Positions 45,014-54,151 of a stretch of DNA of 64,000 nt are shown here, piece after piece. Numbering within the stretch: the first letter of the stretch is position 1; each line of letters starts with the position of its first letter. The notes below the pieces were generated by a model. It did no database searches. It was not told the origin of the DNA and worked only from the letters and a program-made list of their open reading frames with translations. This DNA is from Pontibacter korlensis (GTDB lineage: Bacteria; Bacteroidota; Bacteroidia; Cytophagales; Hymenobacteraceae): positions 997,501-1,061,500 of the forward strand of contig NZ_CP009621.1 in the NCBI RefSeq assembly GCF_000973725.1, read 5' to 3'. Position numbers and translations under genes: made by a program.

Positions 45014-45697
45014 ATGCATAAAAAGGAACGTTACAAGCTCCTGATTGAGTACTTTACCCAACACTTTCCGGAGCCGGAAACTGAATTGGCTTATAGTAAC
45101 CCCTACGAGCTGATACTGGCTGTAGTACTTAGCGCCCAGTGTACCGACAAACGTGTGAATATGGTAACTCCTGCCCTTTTTGAGGCTTACCCTACACCCG
45201 AGCACCTGGCAACAGCCACACCAGAGGATATTTTTCCCTACATTAAAAGTATATCCTATCCCAACAATAAAGCCAAGCACTTAGCTGGTTTGGGTAAGAT
45301 GCTGGTGGAGAAATTTGACAGTGAAGTACCCAGCACGGTAGAGGAGTTGGTAAAACTACCGGGAGTTGGCCGTAAAACGGCTAATGTGATAGTATCAGTT
45401 ATCTGGAACCAGCCAGCTATGGCTGTAGACACGCACGTGTTCCGGGTTAGCAAGCGTTTAGGTTTGGTAACCAAGACTGCTAAAACGCCACTAGAGGTGG
45501 AGAAGCAGTTAGTAGCCAACATACCAAATGAGCTGGTGTCAAAGGCACACCACTGGCTTATACTTCATGGCCGTTACATTTGCGTAGCCCGTAGACCTAA
45601 ATGCGAGGAGTGCCCTCTAACTCATTTCTGCGCATTTTTCCAGAAGAACTTTCCAAACATTCCGGACGACCCGGAAAATAAGTTAGGTGGTATTTAA
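45014..45697 (+). CDS. nth: Endonuclease III
   Basis: A 227-residue DNA glycosylase/AP lyase for oxidised pyrimidines. HhH motif LPGVGRKTANVI (about 113-124), catalytic lysine in SAQCTDKRVN (about 37-46), catalytic aspartate in AVDTHVFRVS (about 137-146) and the C-terminal [4Fe-4S] ligands C-x6-C-x2-C-x5-C in CVARRPKCEECPLTHFC. Start taken at the ATG; a TTG five codons upstream is possible. It follows the acidic protein by 20 bases, so it may be cotranscribed with the sigma factor. Confidence 0.95.
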   Translation: MHKKERYKLLIEYFTQHFPEPETELAYSNPYELILAVVLSAQCTDKRVNMVTPALFEAYPTPEHLATATPEDIFPYIKSISYPNNKAKHLAGLGKMLVEKFDSEVPSTVEELVKLPGVGRKTANVIVSVIWNQPAMAVDTHVFRVSKRLGLVTKTAKTPLEVEKQLVANIPNELVSKAHHWLILHGRYICVARRPKCEECPLTHFCAFFQKNFPNIPDDPENKLGGI

Positions 45698-45757
45698 ACA
45701 GCTGTGTTCGTAGCTCTTTGCAGCTCTTCAAAATATATACCCCAGAGGAACAAGTGT

Positions 45758-45800
45758 AAACTAAAACAGGCAAGCTCTACTAGCTTGCCTGTTTTAGTTT
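45758..45800. terminator. Bidirectional terminator between nth and the Spy-like gene
   Basis: A 19-bp perfect stem (45758-45776 with 45782-45800) with a 5-base loop; A and T tracts on both arms. It ends 5 bases before the stop codon of the convergent gene. Confidence 0.92.
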
Positions 45801-45805
45801 ATGTA

Positions 45806-46273
45806 TTAGCGTATCTGTGTACTTCTTTCATGGTGGCCGCGTCTATCTTTACCACCACGTTCCTGATGTTTGGCTTTCATTTGCTCACGCTGCTCCTCGT
45901 ATTTAGCATACTGCTTCTTATCAAGGATGCTTTTCAGTTCTTCGTTGTGGCGCTTGTGCGAAGCCATCATCTCCTTACGGAAATCAGCGTTTCTATCTCC
46001 TTTTTTGAACCTAGAGCGCATTGCGTCTTTATCTTTTGCCTGCTTCAGATACAGTGCCTCCACTTTCCTAGCCTGTGCCTTGTTTAGCCCCAGTTCTTTA
46101 GTCATACGTTCAGTTCTGGCTGCAGCTCTTTCTTCCGGACTTCTGCGCTCACCTCTTTCTTTGTGCGCTTTTACTTCCTGACGAGATTTGCTTCCCCCTT
46201 GCGCTACTGCAGGTGCTACAGAGCTACCTGCAACCAGCACACTAAGTGCCAGCATAAGAATATTCTTTTTCAT
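45806..46273 (-). CDS. Exported Spy/CpxP-like protein (DUF4890-like)
   Basis: A 155-residue, highly charged protein with signal peptide MKKNILMLALSVLVAGSSVAPAVAQ. The mature part is mostly helical: an RR/EE-rich stretch, then ELGLNKAQARKVEALYLKQ (about 61-79) and EELKSILDKKQYAKYEE (about 111-127), the LTxxQ-like layout of Spy/CpxP periplasmic chaperones and of the Bacteroidetes DUF4890 family. Its tail is basic and histidine-bearing (GHHERSTQIR). Role is inferred by analogy only. Confidence 0.75.
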   Translation of the reverse strand: MKKNILMLALSVLVAGSSVAPAVAQGGSKSRQEVKAHKERGERRSPEERAAARTERMTKELGLNKAQARKVEALYLKQAKDKDAMRSRFKKGDRNADFRKEMMASHKRHNEELKSILDKKQYAKYEEQREQMKAKHQERGGKDRRGHHERSTQIR

Positions 46274-46469
46274 CTTCTTCTTTTCTTTTGATTATGTACA
46301 ATGGCAGCAAATCCAGGCCCGGAACTTTGTCCTTTTTTACACATTTACCAAATGCGTGCCAAGTTTTACATCCTTAGCAGGAAGAAAGAACACTTGCTTT
46401 ATAACCAATTGATTAACAGAAAGAAAAAAACAACTTTAGAAGGGACTATACAAAGGAAACAGCAGTAGC

Positions 46470-47678
46470 TTAATAAATTGGTTGCGCTGCAGCAGAAAGC
46501 AACTGCTCTTCCACCTGCTTTATCAGCTGCTTCCGATCAAAAAGCTGCCGTGCTATAGCAGCGCCATTAGCAGCAGCAGCCTGCAGCTCTTGTGGCTGAG
46601 CCAACACTTGCTTCAGCTTTTGAGATAAAGCCTCCGGCTGCTCAGCAGGCGTGTACCAACCACAGTTATTCTTCTCTACAAAAGCTTTCGTCCACCCAGG
46701 GTTGGTAACCAGTGCTGGAGTGCCGCAGGCAAGGCTGTCATAGAATTTAGCAGGAGAGTTACTCGCCAGCACAGGCAGATCATTGAACGTTACAAGAGAG
46801 ATATCTGCCAGTTTGAAAAGCTTAAACACCTCAGGGCGGGGCTGCGGGGGTAACAAGAGCATATTAGGCAGTCGCTGTGCCAGGTCTTGCAGCTGCGGCT
46901 CATAGTAGCCGTTGCCCGTGAATATAAAGACTATGTTATCATCAGAAGCCATGTAAGTGATAGCCTCCATTAATGTAGGTATACTGTTTGCCCGGCCATA
47001 GGTGCCAGCATATAGCGCCACCTTTTTACCCTGCAGATTGTATTTCTTGCGCAGTAACTCTACTTCTTGTTCCTGCACAGCATCTGCCATGTTTAGGTCA
47101 GTACCATTATAGTTGGTAGTTATCTTCTCCCGTGAGATACCCAAGCTGGCAACATAATCTGACATGTCGGAAGAGAGCGTAATAACGTGGTTGGCGCTTT
47201 CGTATAAGCGCTTCTCCATACTATAAAGCCGCTGCTGTAACCAACTATTCTGTACTGCTCCCATCTGTATTGGGAAGCTTGGCCATAGATCCTGCACTTC
47301 AAACACCCAAGGCACCCCCCGCAACTTAGCCACTTGTGCTGCTACCCATGGAGTACTTAGTGGCGTGGACACGGCCCACAGCACATCCGGCTTCTGCAGC
47401 TGCATGGTTTTCTTAAATGCACTACCCGCAAAGCCTGCAAACGATTTTAAGCGCTTACGCACCCCCATTTTGTTTGAGTAAGGCGCAATACACTCATGCA
47501 GCTCCACCCCTTCCGGCACCCAGCTATAGTTGTCGGAGATGCGAATTCTACGCCAACCGTCGCTTGCCACCAGGCTTACCCTATGCTCGCGCACCAGCTC
47601 CTCCATATAAGTATAATGGCGGCACGTGGCGGGACAATCAGGATTATGGTGATGCTGATTCAGCAGGGCAATGTGCAT
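46470..47678 (-). CDS. Glycosyltransferase family 4 protein
   Basis: A 402-residue GT-B glycosyltransferase. N-terminal Rossmann-like start MHIALLNQHHHNPDCPATCRH resembles WcaI-type enzymes; the donor-binding C-terminal half has YNGTDLNM (about 190-197), ALYAGTYGRANSI (about 219-231), and ASNSPAKFYDSLACGTPALV (about 312-331) with the E/D-type donor signature. No membrane segment. Acceptor unknown; such enzymes build surface polysaccharides. Cotranscription with gldB (85-base gap) is possible. Confidence 0.88.
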   Translation of the reverse strand: MHIALLNQHHHNPDCPATCRHYTYMEELVREHRVSLVASDGWRRIRISDNYSWVPEGVELHECIAPYSNKMGVRKRLKSFAGFAGSAFKKTMQLQKPDVLWAVSTPLSTPWVAAQVAKLRGVPWVFEVQDLWPSFPIQMGAVQNSWLQQRLYSMEKRLYESANHVITLSSDMSDYVASLGISREKITTNYNGTDLNMADAVQEQEVELLRKKYNLQGKKVALYAGTYGRANSIPTLMEAITYMASDDNIVFIFTGNGYYEPQLQDLAQRLPNMLLLPPQPRPEVFKLFKLADISLVTFNDLPVLASNSPAKFYDSLACGTPALVTNPGWTKAFVEKNNCGWYTPAEQPEALSQKLKQVLAQPQELQAAAANGAAIARQLFDRKQLIKQVEEQLLSAAAQPIY

Positions 47679-47763
47679 GCGAGCTTATTATGTTTTGGCT
47701 TATTAAATTGTTGAGGATAAGCAGTTGCAGCCTTCAGTAATTTAATTTTTTAGCAGTCTAATT

Positions 47764-48768
47764 TTACCGTTTCTTTTCTGGCTTATACTTCGACTCATCA
47801 AAGATCTTGCGGTAGTCAGTTTCAGCCATTAACTCCGGCAGCGTTACATTGGGGTTACGCTCCATATACTTACGCACAATTTGCCAGCCTACCCAGGTAC
47901 CTATGCGGCCAGGGGCAGTGGCATCAATCTCAGGTGTATTAGGCCGCTCGCCAATATACTTATTCACCACAAAAGGCGTTTTCTCAAACAAAAGCTCCTT
48001 CTCCACAAAGTGTGCCCAGATGCGCCCTTCATTATGGGCTACATCAGCAATTTCTTTATCGGTATAAGATATGATTTTTGAGTCTTGCACACACGGCAGC
48101 ACCGACTGTACAAAGTAGTAGGCTTTACCCATTCCTATCATTTCTGCAAGAAGGGTGCGGTCGCCGAAATTAGTCTTGTTAAAGCGGTTCGATAGCAACA
48201 GCATAGCAGCAGGCACCATCTTATCCGGCTCATAACGATTTAAAATGTAATCATAAGCCTGTGGTCTGTAGCTCGCTTCCGGACCAATAAAGTAGTCAAG
48301 ACCAAACACAATCAGGCTATCAGACACATATAAGTCGTTACCTAAGGTACCTAAACCTGTTACAAAGGTTTTTACCTTTGGCACTTCAAACTCAGGATAG
48401 TAGTGCTTTAGAACTTTGAAAGCTCCCTCCAGCTGGTCTTCCTGCTCTTGCATATCGCTAAACGTGCTCATGGCCTGCTGAGCCAGAGAGTCAAGGGCAG
48501 GATTAGTAGAAAGCTCAAACAATGGATTGATAAAAGCAGAATCAGAAGGGTATTCATTCTGCTGTAGGTACTGTTTTGCAAAGTATGGTTGCGCCTTCAG
48601 GAAAGAAGCCATGTCGGCCTTTGTGTCTGCCTCATAAAAAGGCTTCTCCAGCCGCTCAATCTGTACTTCCACAGGTATCTTGGCAATTTCGTCGGGCAGT
48701 CCACAGCCCTTATCGCCGCAGCTAAAGGTTAATACAAGTATGGCAAGTATAAGTAATCTGTAATACAT
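47764..48768 (-). CDS. gldB: Gliding motility lipoprotein GldB
   Basis: A 334-residue lipoprotein: signal MYYRLLILAILVLTFSC with the lipobox cysteine at 17. The body matches GldB: VEVQIERLEKPFYEAD, GLDYFIGPEASYRP, and PGRIGTWVGWQIVRKYMERN (about 289-308). GldB is required for gliding in Flavobacterium and is widespread in T9SS-bearing Bacteroidetes. With gldD and gldE in the same window it suggests a T9SS/gliding apparatus. A TATTTTTG -7 box lies on the minus strand at 48786-48793, 18 bases before the start. Confidence 0.92.
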   Translation of the reverse strand: MYYRLLILAILVLTFSCGDKGCGLPDEIAKIPVEVQIERLEKPFYEADTKADMASFLKAQPYFAKQYLQQNEYPSDSAFINPLFELSTNPALDSLAQQAMSTFSDMQEQEDQLEGAFKVLKHYYPEFEVPKVKTFVTGLGTLGNDLYVSDSLIVFGLDYFIGPEASYRPQAYDYILNRYEPDKMVPAAMLLLSNRFNKTNFGDRTLLAEMIGMGKAYYFVQSVLPCVQDSKIISYTDKEIADVAHNEGRIWAHFVEKELLFEKTPFVVNKYIGERPNTPEIDATAPGRIGTWVGWQIVRKYMERNPNVTLPELMAETDYRKIFDESKYKPEKKR

Positions 48769-48775
48769 TGTTTCG

Positions 48776-48793
48776 TATCTTTGTACAAAAATA
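48776..48793. promoter_or_regulatory. Divergent -7 boxes between gldB and barrel copy 4
   Basis: TATCTTTG on the plus strand (48776-48783) and TATTTTTG on the minus strand (48786-48793), both TAnnTTTG, sit back to back in the 75-base divergent region. -33 elements are not clear. Confidence 0.4.
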
Positions 48794-48843
48794 GGGGGTT
48801 ACTTCGTAATAGGGTAACACTAAGTATAATTTAAGCTAAGCTG

Positions 48844-49503
48844 ATGAAGAAAATTACACTATTGCTTCTGTTTTTATGTGCCGGTTTTACATCCATGGCA
48901 CAGGTTGAAATCGGTTTACAGCTGTCGCCAACTGTGTCCGGCAACCGCTTTATAGCCGAGGACAGGTACAACTTTAACAAGGAGAACAATAATCTGCGCC
49001 TTGGTGTAGGGGTTATTGCTGATTATTTCTTTGCTCAGAACTATGCCTTTAGCACCGGCCTTATGTACCGCAGCAAAGGCGCTGAAATCTCTTATACTGA
49101 AACTGATGACAGTGGTGTAGCCCGCTCTAGCAAGGATGATATTGCTGTGCAGTATATTGAATTACCACTTACTCTGAAACTTTTCACGAATGAAGTGGCC
49201 CCGGGCACCATTCTTTATTTCCAAGTTGGTGGCTCACTTAACACGAAAGTAGCTGCGCAGGTAAACGACAAAAAAGTAATCAATGGTGAGAAAGTAATAA
49301 AGCGCTTCAACATATTTGAGGCTGACGCCAAATTAGGTGGTGGCGCTGAGTTTCAGCTAGGGCAGAGCACAAAGGTATTTGCCGGCCTCACCTACCACCG
49401 TGGTCTTACCGATATCGATGACTTCTATGAGAAGAAGTTCGGCGACAAGAACATCTCTGTGAAGAATAACGGTGTATCACTTGACTTTGGTCTTAAGTTC
49501 TAG
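48844..49503 (+). CDS. Outer-membrane beta-barrel protein (PF13568-like), copy 4
   Basis: A 219-residue barrel with signal peptide MKKITLLLLFLCAGFTSMAQ. Strand-like segments include VEIGLQLSPTVSGNRF, LGVGVIADYFFAQNYAFSTGLMY, YIELPLTLKLF, FAGLTYHRGL and the terminal GVSLDFGLKF ending in phenylalanine, as expected for Bam substrates. Distant paralogue of the three barrels at 23-25.6 kb. Confidence 0.83.
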   Translation: MKKITLLLLFLCAGFTSMAQVEIGLQLSPTVSGNRFIAEDRYNFNKENNNLRLGVGVIADYFFAQNYAFSTGLMYRSKGAEISYTETDDSGVARSSKDDIAVQYIELPLTLKLFTNEVAPGTILYFQVGGSLNTKVAAQVNDKKVINGEKVIKRFNIFEADAKLGGGAEFQLGQSTKVFAGLTYHRGLTDIDDFYEKKFGDKNISVKNNGVSLDFGLKF

Positions 49504-49528
49504 AGCCATAACCTCCTGATAACAAAGA

Positions 49529-49558
49529 AAGCCGCTGCTAATTATTTAGCAGCGGCTT
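49529..49558. terminator. Terminator between barrel copy 4 and rng
   Basis: A 13-bp perfect stem (49529-49541 with 49546-49558) with loop TTAT, then TTTTTT; bidirectional for the convergent rng gene. Confidence 0.92.
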
Positions 49559-49579
49559 TTTTGTGAGAGTAAGTTTGTT

Positions 49580-51178
49580 TTACTCTTCTTCTTTATCCTG
49601 CACGCCATTCATGTCGCTGAAGGCGGATCGCAATTCAATTTCCTCTCCTCTACTGTCCATCACTTTAAATTCCATGATGCCAAGGGAGGTGTCTTTTATT
49701 AAGCTCACCCACTTAAAGTACTTAAAGAACCACTTTACCTGTCTCGACAGCAAACCTTTTGTATAGTAGGCATGCACGAACGGGTGTAAGTATACTTGCA
49801 GACTCCTGTGGTTGTGGCTTGTCAGCAGGTCGTCTACCGCTGCATCAATTTCGTCTGTTACCAGAATACTGGCAGATGTTTTACCGGTGCCGCCACAAGT
49901 AGGGCAAACTTCGCCGGTTACAATATTTTGCTCGGGCCTTACACGCTGTCTTGTGATCTGCATCAGGCCGAATTTCGAGATTGGAAGAATGGTAGACTTG
50001 GAACGGTCTCTCTTCATTTCCTCCTTTACCACCTCGTATACTTTCTGGCGGTTTTCTGGCGACTTCATATCGATGAAGTCTACTACAATTATACCACCTA
50101 TATCTCGGAGGCGCAGCTGGCGGGCCACTTCTTTAGCGGCCATCATATTTACGTGCAGTGCGGTTGCTTCCTGATCGGTCTCGGTATTCGATTTGTTCCC
50201 ACTGTTCACATCAATTACATGCAGTGCCTCGGTGTGCTCTATTACCAGGTATCCGCCACCTGGTATGGTCACCGTTTTACCGAACGCAGCCTTTAGCTGT
50301 TTCTCGATGTGGAAGTGTTCAAAGGTCTTAGTTTTGCCAGTATAGTGCTTGAGTATCTTTATTCTTTCAGGCGCTATACTTTGCACGTATGCTTTGATCT
50401 CGTCATAGAGCTGCGTATCGTCAACTACTATGTTGTCAAAGCTCTCGTTTAATAAATCCCTCAAGATGGAGGAAGAACGATTGAGCTCGCCAATAACTTT
50501 GTCGTTTGGCTTTGCTATTCTGAGAGTTTTGAAGCCCTCTTCCCAATTTGCTAACATGTTACGCAGGTCTCTGTCGAGCTCTGCCACATCGCGGCCTTCT
50601 GCCACTGTCCGAATAATCACGCCGAAGTTTTCCGGCTTTATACTTGTGATCAGGCGTTTCAGTCGAGTCCGCTCCTCTTTGCTAACGATCTTCTTAGATA
50701 CGCTTACCGTGTTTGAAAACGGCACCAGTACCAGGTATCGGCCGGCAAGAGAAAGCTCACAGGATAAGCGTGGACCTTTTGTTGAGATAGGCTCCTTTAC
50801 AATCTGCACCAACAGCTGCTGTCCTTTTTTAAGCACATCAGCTATTTTGCCGAGTTTATCTATCTCAGGCTCAAATTTAACCTGGTTTAGCTTGGGTGTT
50901 GCGTTCTTCTGTGTTTGCGCCGCCTTTACATACTTATTCAGTGTTTTAATATTGGCCCCCAGATCATGGTAATGCAAAAAAGCATCCTTCTGGTAACCAA
51001 TATCAATAAAGGCGGCGTTCAGTCCAGGCATTACCTTTTTTACAGTGCCCAGGAAAATATCGCCTACAATGTAGTCCGTGTCCTTCGACTCGAAATGATA
51101 TTCTACTAGCCTTTTATCCTGTAATAGCGCAATGCGATCCCCATCTTGAGTAGAATTGATAATCAGCTCGTTGCTCAA
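49580..51178 (-). CDS. rng: Ribonuclease E/G family endoribonuclease
   Basis: A 532-residue RNase G-like enzyme. N-terminal S1 domain (about 38-125, starting YIVGDIFLGTVKKVMPGLNAAF), then the RNase H-like and DNase I-like catalytic core with HVIDVNSGN (about 322-330) and GGIIVVDFIDM (about 361-371) bearing the Mg-binding aspartates, and the zinc-link CPTCGGTG (about 436-443). Members process 16S rRNA 5' ends and turn over mRNA. It follows the COX24-like mini-gene with a hairpin between them. Confidence 0.93.
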   Translation of the reverse strand: MSNELIINSTQDGDRIALLQDKRLVEYHFESKDTDYIVGDIFLGTVKKVMPGLNAAFIDIGYQKDAFLHYHDLGANIKTLNKYVKAAQTQKNATPKLNQVKFEPEIDKLGKIADVLKKGQQLLVQIVKEPISTKGPRLSCELSLAGRYLVLVPFSNTVSVSKKIVSKEERTRLKRLITSIKPENFGVIIRTVAEGRDVAELDRDLRNMLANWEEGFKTLRIAKPNDKVIGELNRSSSILRDLLNESFDNIVVDDTQLYDEIKAYVQSIAPERIKILKHYTGKTKTFEHFHIEKQLKAAFGKTVTIPGGGYLVIEHTEALHVIDVNSGNKSNTETDQEATALHVNMMAAKEVARQLRLRDIGGIIVVDFIDMKSPENRQKVYEVVKEEMKRDRSKSTILPISKFGLMQITRQRVRPEQNIVTGEVCPTCGGTGKTSASILVTDEIDAAVDDLLTSHNHRSLQVYLHPFVHAYYTKGLLSRQVKWFFKYFKWVSLIKDTSLGIMEFKVMDSRGEEIELRSAFSDMNGVQDKEEE

Positions 51179-51216
51179 TTTCTCTCAAATGGTTATGTTG
51201 GATGTATAAGACCAAA

Positions 51217-51243
51217 GCCCACTTTAGCATATGCAAAGTGGGC
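51217..51243 (-). terminator. Hairpin between the COX24-like gene and rng
   Basis: A 9-bp stem GCCCACTTT/AAAGTGGGC (51217-51225 with 51235-51243), loop containing GCATATGC. Only three Ts follow on the minus strand, so it may be a weak terminator or a processing site. Confidence 0.5.
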
Positions 51244-51263
51244 CCTCGTGAACGCTGAAGAAA

Positions 51264-51353
51264 TTACTTCTTCTTATGTCTGTTTTTTCTAAGGCGCTTC
51301 TTTCTTTTGTGTGTAGCGATCTTATGTCTTTTTCTTTTCTTTCCGCAAGGCAT
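51264..51353 (-). CDS. 29-residue AURKAIP1/COX24-domain ribosomal mini-protein
   Basis: Minus-strand frame of 29 codons: MPCGKKRKRHKIATHKRKKR then LRKNRHKKK. The extreme basicity and the KRHKIATHKRKKR core match the short AURKAIP1/COX24-domain proteins found in Bacteroidetes, related to the mitochondrial small-subunit protein mS38 and thought to bind the ribosome. It lies between the TPR gene and rng, as in related genomes (recollection). It is too short for most gene callers. Confidence 0.8.
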   Translation of the reverse strand: MPCGKKRKRHKIATHKRKKRLRKNRHKKK

Positions 51354-51391
51354 AATCTTGTTCTTTTGTTTATGGATATTTTCTTTAATTC

Positions 51392-52258
51392 TTACTTAAG
51401 CTTAGCCAGGTACTCATCAACAGAGGTGTTCAGGGCAGGATCATTGCTCATGCCTTTCACCTTATTGAACATCGCCTTAGCTTCTTCGGTTTGCCCCGTC
51501 TCAGCCAACGATACAGCTAAGTAGAAGGTTCCTTCTACGTGCTGAGGGTTAACTGAAACCAGCTTCTGAAAACGCTCTACAGCTCTGTCATACTGGTTAG
51601 ACTGGATAGAGAGGATACCTAAGTTAAACAACGCCTTCTCATTGTTAGGATCAGATGCAATAACCTCACGCAGCATTGTTATACCTTGCATCGGGTTTGA
51701 AGTCGCGATGTAGGTCATCGCTACGTTAGTCTTGGCATCGTGGTCAGAAGGATTGTTCTTCAGTACCTGCTCATACATGCTACGGGCTTTTGCCCCCATT
51801 TCGTTGGCACGCTCCTGTGTAGCAGCAAACGTAAAGGCCTCATAGTAGGCGTCTCCAGCTCTCTTGTAGCTTTTCTCACCTCCACGGGCCTTCGCAGCAA
51901 TCTCGTAGTAGTAACCAGCACTGTCATACTTGGCAGCATTGGCGTAAGCCTCGCCTAGTTCAACAGCTACCCTGTTGCGTGTCTGCTCATCGGTAGCTTT
52001 GTTATACTTGGCACGTGTAGTTGTAAGCGCCATCAGCTGCTCTGGTGTAGCAGTTCTATGCGCTTCAGGCGTTGCGGCTCCCGATTCTGCCCCGTGGTTG
52101 TGGCCATCATCTTCTGAGTGGCCTTCCGGCACGCCAGCAGTTGTTTCAGTGGCAGCAACGTCTTTATCCTCATTGTTTACAACAACTTTAGGCAAAAAGA
52201 ACAGAACGGCCACCAAAGCGATGGCTGCAATAACTATCAATATTTGAGACCGTTTCAT
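51392..52258 (-). CDS. Membrane-anchored TPR protein
   Basis: A 288-residue protein with one N-terminal membrane helix (about 6-25: ILIVIAAIALVAVLFFLP), an acidic, histidine-containing linker (about 30-65) and at least four tetratricopeptide repeats (about 95-275; for example AYANAAKYDSAGYYYEIAAKA and YDRAVERFQKLVSVNPQ). It probably faces the periplasm as a scaffold. It sits directly downstream of HU (59 bases). Partner unknown. Confidence 0.85.
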   Translation of the reverse strand: MKRSQILIVIAAIALVAVLFFLPKVVVNNEDKDVAATETTAGVPEGHSEDDGHNHGAESGAATPEAHRTATPEQLMALTTTRAKYNKATDEQTRNRVAVELGEAYANAAKYDSAGYYYEIAAKARGGEKSYKRAGDAYYEAFTFAATQERANEMGAKARSMYEQVLKNNPSDHDAKTNVAMTYIATSNPMQGITMLREVIASDPNNEKALFNLGILSIQSNQYDRAVERFQKLVSVNPQHVEGTFYLAVSLAETGQTEEAKAMFNKVKGMSNDPALNTSVDEYLAKLK

Positions 52259-52317
52259 TCTTTTTGCCTTAATGCTGTAGTACTTTAATCAATTCAGATT
52301 AGCAAAGATACAAAAAA

Positions 52318-52623
52318 TTAAGAATGCGTTAACTCCTGAATCTTTTTGCTGTTTTTGATCTTCTGGATGAAGGTCTTAGATGGTTTGAAGCTTGGGATAA
52401 AGTGTTCGTCGATAATGATAGATGTGTTTTTAGAAATGTTACGAGCTACTTTCTTCGCACGCTTCTTATTCACAAAGCTACCAAAACCTCTCACGTAGAT
52501 GTTGTTACCATCAGCCATAGAGTCCTTCACCACTTTGAAGAAAGCCTCGATTGTAGACTGTACATCTGCTTTATCAATCCCTGTCTTATCAGCAATCTCT
52601 GATATTACTTCTGCTTTAGTCAC
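52318..52623 (-). CDS. HU family DNA-binding protein
   Basis: A 101-residue nucleoid protein of the HU/IHF fold: helical dimer part MTKAEVISEIADKTGIDK, then the DNA-contacting arm region FGSFVNKKRAKKVARNIS (about 47-64) and FIPSFKPSKTFIQKI. Binds and bends DNA. A TACCTTTG -7 box lies on the minus strand at 52712-52719, about 90 bases upstream of the start. Confidence 0.93.
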   Translation of the reverse strand: MTKAEVISEIADKTGIDKADVQSTIEAFFKVVKDSMADGNNIYVRGFGSFVNKKRAKKVARNISKNTSIIIDEHFIPSFKPSKTFIQKIKNSKKIQELTHS

Positions 52624-52711
52624 TTTCTTAGATTTTTAGGATATTAATAATAAGTTAACTTTCTAATCTTTGTAAATCAGCATGTTCCGTCGAACTGTGA
52701 TTTTCGGGGCA

Positions 52712-52741
52712 CAAAGGTAGTTTTACTTTTTGAATAGTAAA
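52712..52741 (-). promoter_or_regulatory. Probable HU promoter
   Basis: TTT (52739-52741, minus strand), 19 bases, TACCTTTG (52712-52719). The -7 box is exact, the -33 TTG is degenerate. The rest of 52742-52948 has no recognisable feature. Confidence 0.5.
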
Positions 52742-52948
52742 AGCTTTAGCGCTAAATTATTAGGTGCAAAACAACGTCATTTTTCGCGCGCTACACGCCT
52801 CCACTCGCAACACCCGTGCCACAGTTTCCATCCCTTAACGCGGCATCAAAGTTTATATTTTAATGTTTTGACATTAAACCCAAACTTGCCCTAGCCCTGA
52901 ACAAAGCCTTAATTTGCCTGTTCCAATTACCTTTTTCAAATATAATTT

Positions 52949-54040
52949 ATGTCATCTGCACCGCACGCGCACTTTGCGCAAACTCTTATTAGTTGGTATG
53001 GGCGCCACAAGCGTTCTTTACCTTGGCGCGACACAACTAATCCCTACTTTATCTGGCTTTCAGAAGTAATTCTGCAGCAAACACGTGTGGCACAAGGGCT
53101 TCCGTATTATGAGCGTTTTATTGCTACTTACCCTACGGTTGAAGACCTTGCGGCAGCCCCGCAAGACGAGGTACTCCGGCTATGGCAAGGATTAGGCTAC
53201 TACTCCCGGGCCCGCAACATGCACCATACGGCCCAACTGGTTGTAGAGAAGTATGGAGGCCGGTTTCCAGACAAGTATGAGGAACTGATTAAGTTGAAGG
53301 GCGTGGGCAGCTACACTGCTGCAGCTATTGCGGCTTTTGCTTTCCGGGAGCAGGTGGCTGTACTTGATGGAAACGTTTTCCGGGTACTGGCACGCGTGTT
53401 TGGCATTACTGATGATATAGCGGCACCTTCGTCGCGCAAGGTATTCCAAAAGCTGGCAGATGAGTTAGTACCTAAAGGTGAGCCAGACACCTATAACCAA
53501 GCTATAATGGAGTTTGGCGCTGTACAATGTACCCCTTTGATGCCAGACTGCCTCTTCTGCCCCCTACAACAAAGCTGCTTCGCTTTTAGCCATGGCATGG
53601 TGCAGGAGTTGCCTGTAAAGTCGAAAGCAAAGGCTGCACGCCCACGGTTTTTCCACTATATTACTTTTGAACTGGAGGGAAGATTTTACCTGCGGAAGCG
53701 ATTGGAAGGAGACATTTGGCAAGGCCTTTATGACTTTTACCTCTACGAGAATGACAGCAAAGACTTATCTTTGGAGCAACTTTTACAGGAATTGCAGGAA
53801 GCAGGCATCCCGGTGCAGGAGGCACAACTGCAACCGCCCCAAAAAGAATATAAACATATTCTAAGCCACCAGAAAATAACGGCCCGTTTTTATCGTATTA
53901 AGCTTAAAGCAGACCTAAAAGATGAAGTGCTAAAAGAAACAAGATTAGTACCTTATAACGTTCAAGAAATAGAGGCTTTACCTAAGCCAGTTTTGATCAG
54001 TAGCTATTTGAAAGATGCTAAGATTTTAGTATATTTATAA
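52949..54040 (+). CDS. mutY: A/G-specific adenine glycosylase
   Basis: A 363-residue glycosylase that removes A opposite 8-oxoG. Catalytic E in SEVILQQTRV (about 38-47), HhH motif LKGVGSYTAAAI (about 115-126) with D in VLDGNVFRV (about 139-147), [4Fe-4S] cluster C-x6-C-x2-C-x5-C in CTPLMPDCLFCPLQQSC (about 195-211), and a C-terminal NUDIX-like recognition domain (about 235-350). First gene of the mutY-ssb-gldE-gldD series. Confidence 0.96.
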   Translation: MSSAPHAHFAQTLISWYGRHKRSLPWRDTTNPYFIWLSEVILQQTRVAQGLPYYERFIATYPTVEDLAAAPQDEVLRLWQGLGYYSRARNMHHTAQLVVEKYGGRFPDKYEELIKLKGVGSYTAAAIAAFAFREQVAVLDGNVFRVLARVFGITDDIAAPSSRKVFQKLADELVPKGEPDTYNQAIMEFGAVQCTPLMPDCLFCPLQQSCFAFSHGMVQELPVKSKAKAARPRFFHYITFELEGRFYLRKRLEGDIWQGLYDFYLYENDSKDLSLEQLLQELQEAGIPVQEAQLQPPQKEYKHILSHQKITARFYRIKLKADLKDEVLKETRLVPYNVQEIEALPKPVLISSYLKDAKILVYL

Positions 54041-54151
54041 GCTGAAACTAATCTGGAATAAAAAGCATTCTAGTAGTTCAAAAAGCCATATTTGCCTCCA
54101 GCTTGGTTGTTGGAGTAGCCCAATTAAACTTATTTTTACAGACGAAGAGAC

